Source: Ilyonectria destructans
Lineage: Eukaryota > Ascomycota > Sordariomycetes > Hypocreales > Nectriaceae
Assembly: GCA_020740775.1 (NCBI GenBank)
Contig: JAHEWK010000001.1
Location: 3,038,001-3,102,000, forward strand
DNA length: 64,000 nucleotides
Direction: 5' to 3'
The translations under genes and the position numbers were made by a program. Of this stretch, positions 60,161 through 64,000 are shown one piece after another (the first letter of the stretch is position 1; the number at the start of each line of letters is the position of its first letter). The notes beneath the pieces were generated by a model. It was not told the DNA's origin. It saw only the letters and a list, made by a program, of their open reading frames with translations, and ran no database searches.

Positions 60161-62002
60161 ATGTCGTCTCACTCAACTCACACCAAGATGCTGGTTGCCC
60201 CAGCTCGACTGAACCTCCGCCGAGGCGGCTCCTACAACCACCTCGAGCGCGGTCCGCTCTCTTCGACCTCTTCTCGATTCAACTTCAACCACCTTCTCTT
60301 CTCTCCCCCTCCTTCACCGAGCCTTCCGGCCTTGGTTCCGAGACCCAAGAGGTCTCCCTCTCAGATTTTGGTCGCTCGGCCGAGCCGTGTCTTTCGCCGC
60401 CTTTTCCTTCTTGCGGGACTGCTTACTCTTGTGTACTTCGTGGTTCTTCTCTTCGGGAACCGCGATGCCATGCCAGCGGTCTGGCCCTACTTTGCTCCGC
60501 AGGAGGACCTCGAAATGGTTGGCCAGGACGCCTTTCCGGACTTTCCTACACCTGTCGTTATTAGCGACGTCAAAGGCCGATCGAAGTGGACCATTTCTAT
60601 CCCTCACGATTACGATTTTCCCTTGTCCATTGACCAGTACGCAGACATGAGTGGACAGTGTCGAGAGGTCTCCTCCCGAGCCAGGGATCTTCATCACAAA
60701 ACCCCCATCTCGGAGCAGACAATGCTAAGCTACGATGCTCCAGACGACTACTTTGTTGACGTGTATGAGGCCGAGAGAACTGGTCTGTTGCCTCCCCCTC
60801 CCAAGGGACTCCGCGCTGTCAAAGAAGTTGGTCACATTGTTGGAATGGACCAAGAATCAATCAAATACAAGCCCGTCTGCCAGAGCTCCATGATTTTCGT
60901 GTTGGAGACTCCGGATGCCGGCTTGGGAAACACTCTTATGATGATGTGGACGTTTTATGGACTGGCCAAGGAGCAGGGCCGGGCCTTTTTCATCGACGAC
61001 AGTCGCTGGGCCTATGGTCCCTATACTGACATATTTGCCTCCCCTCCCATCCCCGACTGTCGGGCACCTCCTCGATACCACATGGTTCCCTGCCCATTCC
61101 AAGCTCGTCACTTGGTCGTCTCCAGTGTGACCGCAAAGGAGGTCTTCCCAGCCTTGCTGGCCAAGAGTCACCGCATGGGTGGTGCCGACAGTGGGTTGCG
61201 CGGTCTCTTTGAACTTGCCCACACAGGGTACCAAGCTATGTTTGGTCTCAACAAGCAGGACCAGTCCTACGTTGATGGTCGCATCAATGGAATCCGGACC
61301 AAAGCCAAGGTGGACGATGCCAACGTTCCGGATGTGCCCGTCATTGGACTCCATATTCGCCATGGAGACCAGCATCCCATCGAATACCAGTACCGTGATG
61401 GTTACATTCCCTCCGAGGTGTTCCTCGAGAGTGTCGGAAATCTCGTGGAAGAGTACTACAATAAGACATTGACAGACGCCGTCACCAACCGCGATTTCAT
61501 GACCATCCTCGCCACCGATGACCCGACCGTGTACGAGGAATCCGAGTTTTCCAAGGTCGTCGCCTCCCAGGAGCGAATCCGTCTAGCCTCGAAAGTGGCC
61601 ATTGACGAGGCCAACCCTAACCCTCACGCGCTCCGCCACTTTGTCGACGAAACTTTTGGTTGGGAGGGTGGCTTCTTCGCACCCATGTTTTGGAACCTCG
61701 GCGTTGACCGCAAGAACAACGCCGCCAATGCCCCCAACGGCGTGGATGTGCACGATGTGAATATGGAGGCAAGACACATGGCGCCCCCATCAGAGGCGAC
61801 GCTGAGATTGCGGAGCCTTATCGGACGGGCGTACATGATGGACCTGGCAGTGCTTGCTGGCGCAAGTGACCAGGTGGTTTGTGCCGTGAGCGCCATGGGG
61901 TGTCGACTGTTGGCTGTGATGATGGGCTGGGAAGATGGCATCGAAAAGGCCGGCTGGGTGAATGTTGACGGGTCGTATGGGTGGACTGGAATCAACTGGT
62001 GA
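60161..62002 (+). CDS. Type II Golgi-like protein, distant GT23 (FUT8-like) glycosyltransferase
   Basis: Probable sugar transferase of the secretory pathway, donor and acceptor unknown. One exon, 613 residues. A basic cytosolic N terminus of about 78 residues precedes one membrane helix at 80-98 (RLFLLAGLLTLVYFVVLLFG). DAGLGNTLMMMWTFYGLAKE near residue 253 and RAFFIDDSRWAYG echo the FUT8 donor-site region. GLHIRHGDQHPIEYQYRDGY near 397 echoes the HVRR(T)D motif that contacts GDP-fucose. The region after it keeps LATDDPTVYEE, like the FUT8 VATDD segment. GT23 identity is inferred from these motifs; fungi generally do not make core fucose, so the activity may differ. ATG 60161 opens the frame (MSSHSTHTK). 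Confidence 0.7.
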   Translation: MSSHSTHTKMLVAPARLNLRRGGSYNHLERGPLSSTSSRFNFNHLLFSPPPSPSLPALVPRPKRSPSQILVARPSRVFRRLFLLAGLLTLVYFVVLLFGNRDAMPAVWPYFAPQEDLEMVGQDAFPDFPTPVVISDVKGRSKWTISIPHDYDFPLSIDQYADMSGQCREVSSRARDLHHKTPISEQTMLSYDAPDDYFVDVYEAERTGLLPPPPKGLRAVKEVGHIVGMDQESIKYKPVCQSSMIFVLETPDAGLGNTLMMMWTFYGLAKEQGRAFFIDDSRWAYGPYTDIFASPPIPDCRAPPRYHMVPCPFQARHLVVSSVTAKEVFPALLAKSHRMGGADSGLRGLFELAHTGYQAMFGLNKQDQSYVDGRINGIRTKAKVDDANVPDVPVIGLHIRHGDQHPIEYQYRDGYIPSEVFLESVGNLVEEYYNKTLTDAVTNRDFMTILATDDPTVYEESEFSKVVASQERIRLASKVAIDEANPNPHALRHFVDETFGWEGGFFAPMFWNLGVDRKNNAANAPNGVDVHDVNMEARHMAPPSEATLRLRSLIGRAYMMDLAVLAGASDQVVCAVSAMGCRLLAVMMGWEDGIEKAGWVNVDGSYGWTGINW

Positions 62003-62787
62003 TCCTTGAAAACTCAATGACTGTTCTGCATTTACTCCCGGCGCATTGATTTGTTCGTTGTCTCATAATTCAAGGAGGCTTAGAAGGTTTGAAAATATAC
62101 CCACCCATTTCACGGGGCACCGGTAGGCGTTGGTTGGTGGCATGTATACATTCTTACGTTCATTGTACCTATTACATCAAATGATCAGGCTCATACGGGC
62201 AAGCCGGTTTACGGTTGGATCTCAACACAATACAAAACCATACCATGTTGACAGTTGATGAACCAGATGGTCCATGCAGAATATCAGTGAATGCATGAGT
62301 GCAGACCGATCTCTCTTGTGGAGGTGAGCATTAGCTTAAGTGAATCGGTACACGAATAACGCAACGCTTTTAGTTTATAAAATCAACTCCATTCCGTGAT
62401 TAAACCTAGAAATCTAAAAACGATACGTTAATAAAGATCCTCGCTCGTTAGGTAGGTAGCCTAAAGTCCAACCTGTGGTGGCGGATAAAAGTGGGGGTTG
62501 CACCACGCTTCCGCGTCTCACTCCTGCAGCTTTGTACCTGACTTTAACATTGCTTGTTGCATTCAATTTCAACTCACCACACACGCTCATCATCGCGAAC
62601 CGATTTCCGACCTTTGCCTCACACCTCAGAGGCCTGCGCCCCGCGTCTCGGACAATTATCGCGGATGACCCTTCGTCGGATTGATACAGGGCGCTCGAAC
62701 TTGCACCAGGCTCCTCTGCGTCGAGCAGAGAGCATCGCCCACTGCTGAGCTACGCCAACTTCTCAAGGAGCCCTCCCAGTCGCCAGC
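62003..62787. other. Intergenic region, GT23-like gene / TAF7
   Basis: 785 bp. 62340-62460 is AT-rich. A tRNA-like but non-folding sequence lies at about 62690-62760 on the minus strand. The rest is presumed 3' region and TAF7 promoter. Confidence 0.5.
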
Positions 62788-64000
62788 ATGTCTGCACCCG
62801 CGCCTGGCGCTGGCTCCGCGCCGCCACCGAAGCCGCGACTCAAGATCAATGTCAGCAGGTCGTCGTCCTTTGTCGCTGACGCCAACGCGACACCCTCCGC
62901 AACCGCCGCCGCCGCGCCCACACCCACTGAGAACGGCTCTCGAAAGGTCAAGCTCAAGATCAGCCACTCCACCCCGACGACTCCCGCCGACAAGCCCCCC
63001 GCAAAGACCAAGGCCGGAAGGCAGACGAAGCCGACGCAGAAGCTGGTCGAGAGTAAGAAGCGGCCACACGATGACGATGACGACGAACCGCTCTCCGCGT
63101 CGCACCCGACGACCAAGATCAAGCTCAAGGCGACCAAGTCCAACATGTCCAAACCCGCAATGACCAAATCTGCCATGTCCAAGTCCGCGATGACCCCGAC
63201 GCTGGTAGTGAAGCCCAAGGGCCGGGCGCCTATGCATCCGCCTGGCGATGGTTACGACTCCGAGGCGAGCGACCGGGAGAAGGACCCCTCGATCGAGGAG
63301 CAGTTTGTTCTACGGATGATGCCAGGGGAGCATTGCGATTACGTGCGTTGGTGTATGGAGAATAGCAAAATGGGTGTTGCGCGAAGCATGGGCGGAGCCG
63401 ATATCCAACTCAAGTTCTTCGAGGAGGACACGCGCCGAGCAGTCTTGACGGTCAAGGGCCAACGATATGCTGCCGTCATGGTCGATTTGCCCACCATCAC
63501 CGAGGCGATGAAGACGTGGGATCGCAAATCCTTCCTCAAGTCGGCCGATATCTGTCAAATGCTGCTAGTATTCCAAAGGGTTGTCTCCGATGCCGAAGCC
63601 AAACAGGCCCCCCTTCCAAGCATGATCGACACCCATTTTAAGTGGCCGCACGGATTGACGCCGCCCATGCATGACTGCCTCAACCGCCGCTTCGCCAAGA
63701 CCATCAGCCGGAAGGAGATTGAAGATAAAGAAGCCGAAGTCGAACGCCTGCTTGCGGAGGACTCTAAGGCCGGCTCTACCAAATGGGAATGGGTCGACGA
63801 ACGAAACCAGGATGGCGACGACGAGGATGGTGACGAGGACGCCGAGGGTGAGGTGGACGACAGCATGGACTACTTCCAGAGCCAGGACATGTTTGGTGAA
63901 GATGGTGATGACGATCTCGAGGCCGATCTGGAGGCTGCCTTTGCGGACGACCTCATGGCCGAGACGCCCGCCACCGGCCTGGACATGGGAACGCCCATGA
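62788..64000 (+). CDS. taf7: TFIID subunit TAF7 (TAFII55), 3' end beyond window
   Basis: Subunit of the general transcription factor TFIID that regulates the TAF1 module. The frame from ATG 62788 is open to the right edge, 404 codons plus one base, with no intron needed. The N-terminal 150 residues are Ala/Pro/Lys-rich with SKSAMT-like repeats at about 120-132. The TAFII55 domain begins near residue 168 with EEQFVLRMMPGEHCDYVR. It continues with DIQLKFFEEDTRRAVLTVKG and AAVMVDLPTITEAMKTWDRK, and ends with SADICQMLLVFQRVV, close to the human VDLP...KTADICQMLV segment. After it come GLTPPMHDCLNRRF and a strongly acidic tail (DGDDEDGDEDAEGE). The protein is incomplete here. Confidence 0.9.
   Translation, partial: MSAPAPGAGSAPPPKPRLKINVSRSSSFVADANATPSATAAAAPTPTENGSRKVKLKISHSTPTTPADKPPAKTKAGRQTKPTQKLVESKKRPHDDDDDEPLSASHPTTKIKLKATKSNMSKPAMTKSAMSKSAMTPTLVVKPKGRAPMHPPGDGYDSEASDREKDPSIEEQFVLRMMPGEHCDYVRWCMENSKMGVARSMGGADIQLKFFEEDTRRAVLTVKGQRYAAVMVDLPTITEAMKTWDRKSFLKSADICQMLLVFQRVVSDAEAKQAPLPSMIDTHFKWPHGLTPPMHDCLNRRFAKTISRKEIEDKEAEVERLLAEDSKAGSTKWEWVDERNQDGDDEDGDEDAEGEVDDSMDYFQSQDMFGEDGDDDLEADLEAAFADDLMAETPATGLDMGTPM

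Overview
The window is nuclear DNA of a filamentous ascomycete (Pezizomycotina, probably Sordariomycetes). Genes carry short introns of about 48-275 bp, mostly with GT...AG ends and CTAAC/CTGAC-type branch sites. The gene set is typical of the group, and long gaps without genes separate compact genes. I see no transposon, rRNA gene, CRISPR array or biosynthetic cluster. Genus cannot be set from the sequence alone. I support 22 protein genes, one of them cut by the right edge, and one intron-encoded C/D snoRNA. All gene structures are read by eye from splice sites and family conservation.

Layout: Zap1/ZafA-type zinc-response factor (+), ribosomal protein L35 (-), Golgi SNARE Gos1 (+), mitochondrial Atp10 (-), branched-chain keto-acid dehydrogenase E2 (+), gluconokinase (-), a 5 kb gap, dipeptidyl peptidase III (+), ribosomal protein L6 (-), Hsp78 (+), ARF1 (-), p24 protein Emp24 (+), DUF3405 membrane protein (-), luciferase-domain (DUF5519) protein (+), Cus2/Tat-SF1 splicing factor (-), Rpn13 (-), eEF1B with snR18/U18 in an intron (+), GINS subunit Psf1 (+), Vsb1-like SulP/STAS/cNMP transporter (+), STK19-family protein (+), a 6.3 kb gap, kinesin-7 (KipA/Kip2 type) (+), a 3.8 kb gap, GT23/FUT8-like Golgi protein (+), and TAF7 (+, open at the right edge). 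The first 14 genes strictly alternate in strand, and the last seven all lie on the + strand.

These are mostly housekeeping functions (translation, secretion, mitochondrial maintenance, proteasome, replication, transcription) with no evident common pathway. The best non-coding signal is the snoRNA in the second eEF1B intron: C box, D box, closing stem, and a 14-nt guide matching the 25S rRNA site targeted by yeast snR18. Other points of interest are a 9-nt microexon in the peptidase gene, three stop-free introns of length 3n, an 8-copy 21-bp coding repeat in the zinc-response factor, and short palindromes that recur only between genes.
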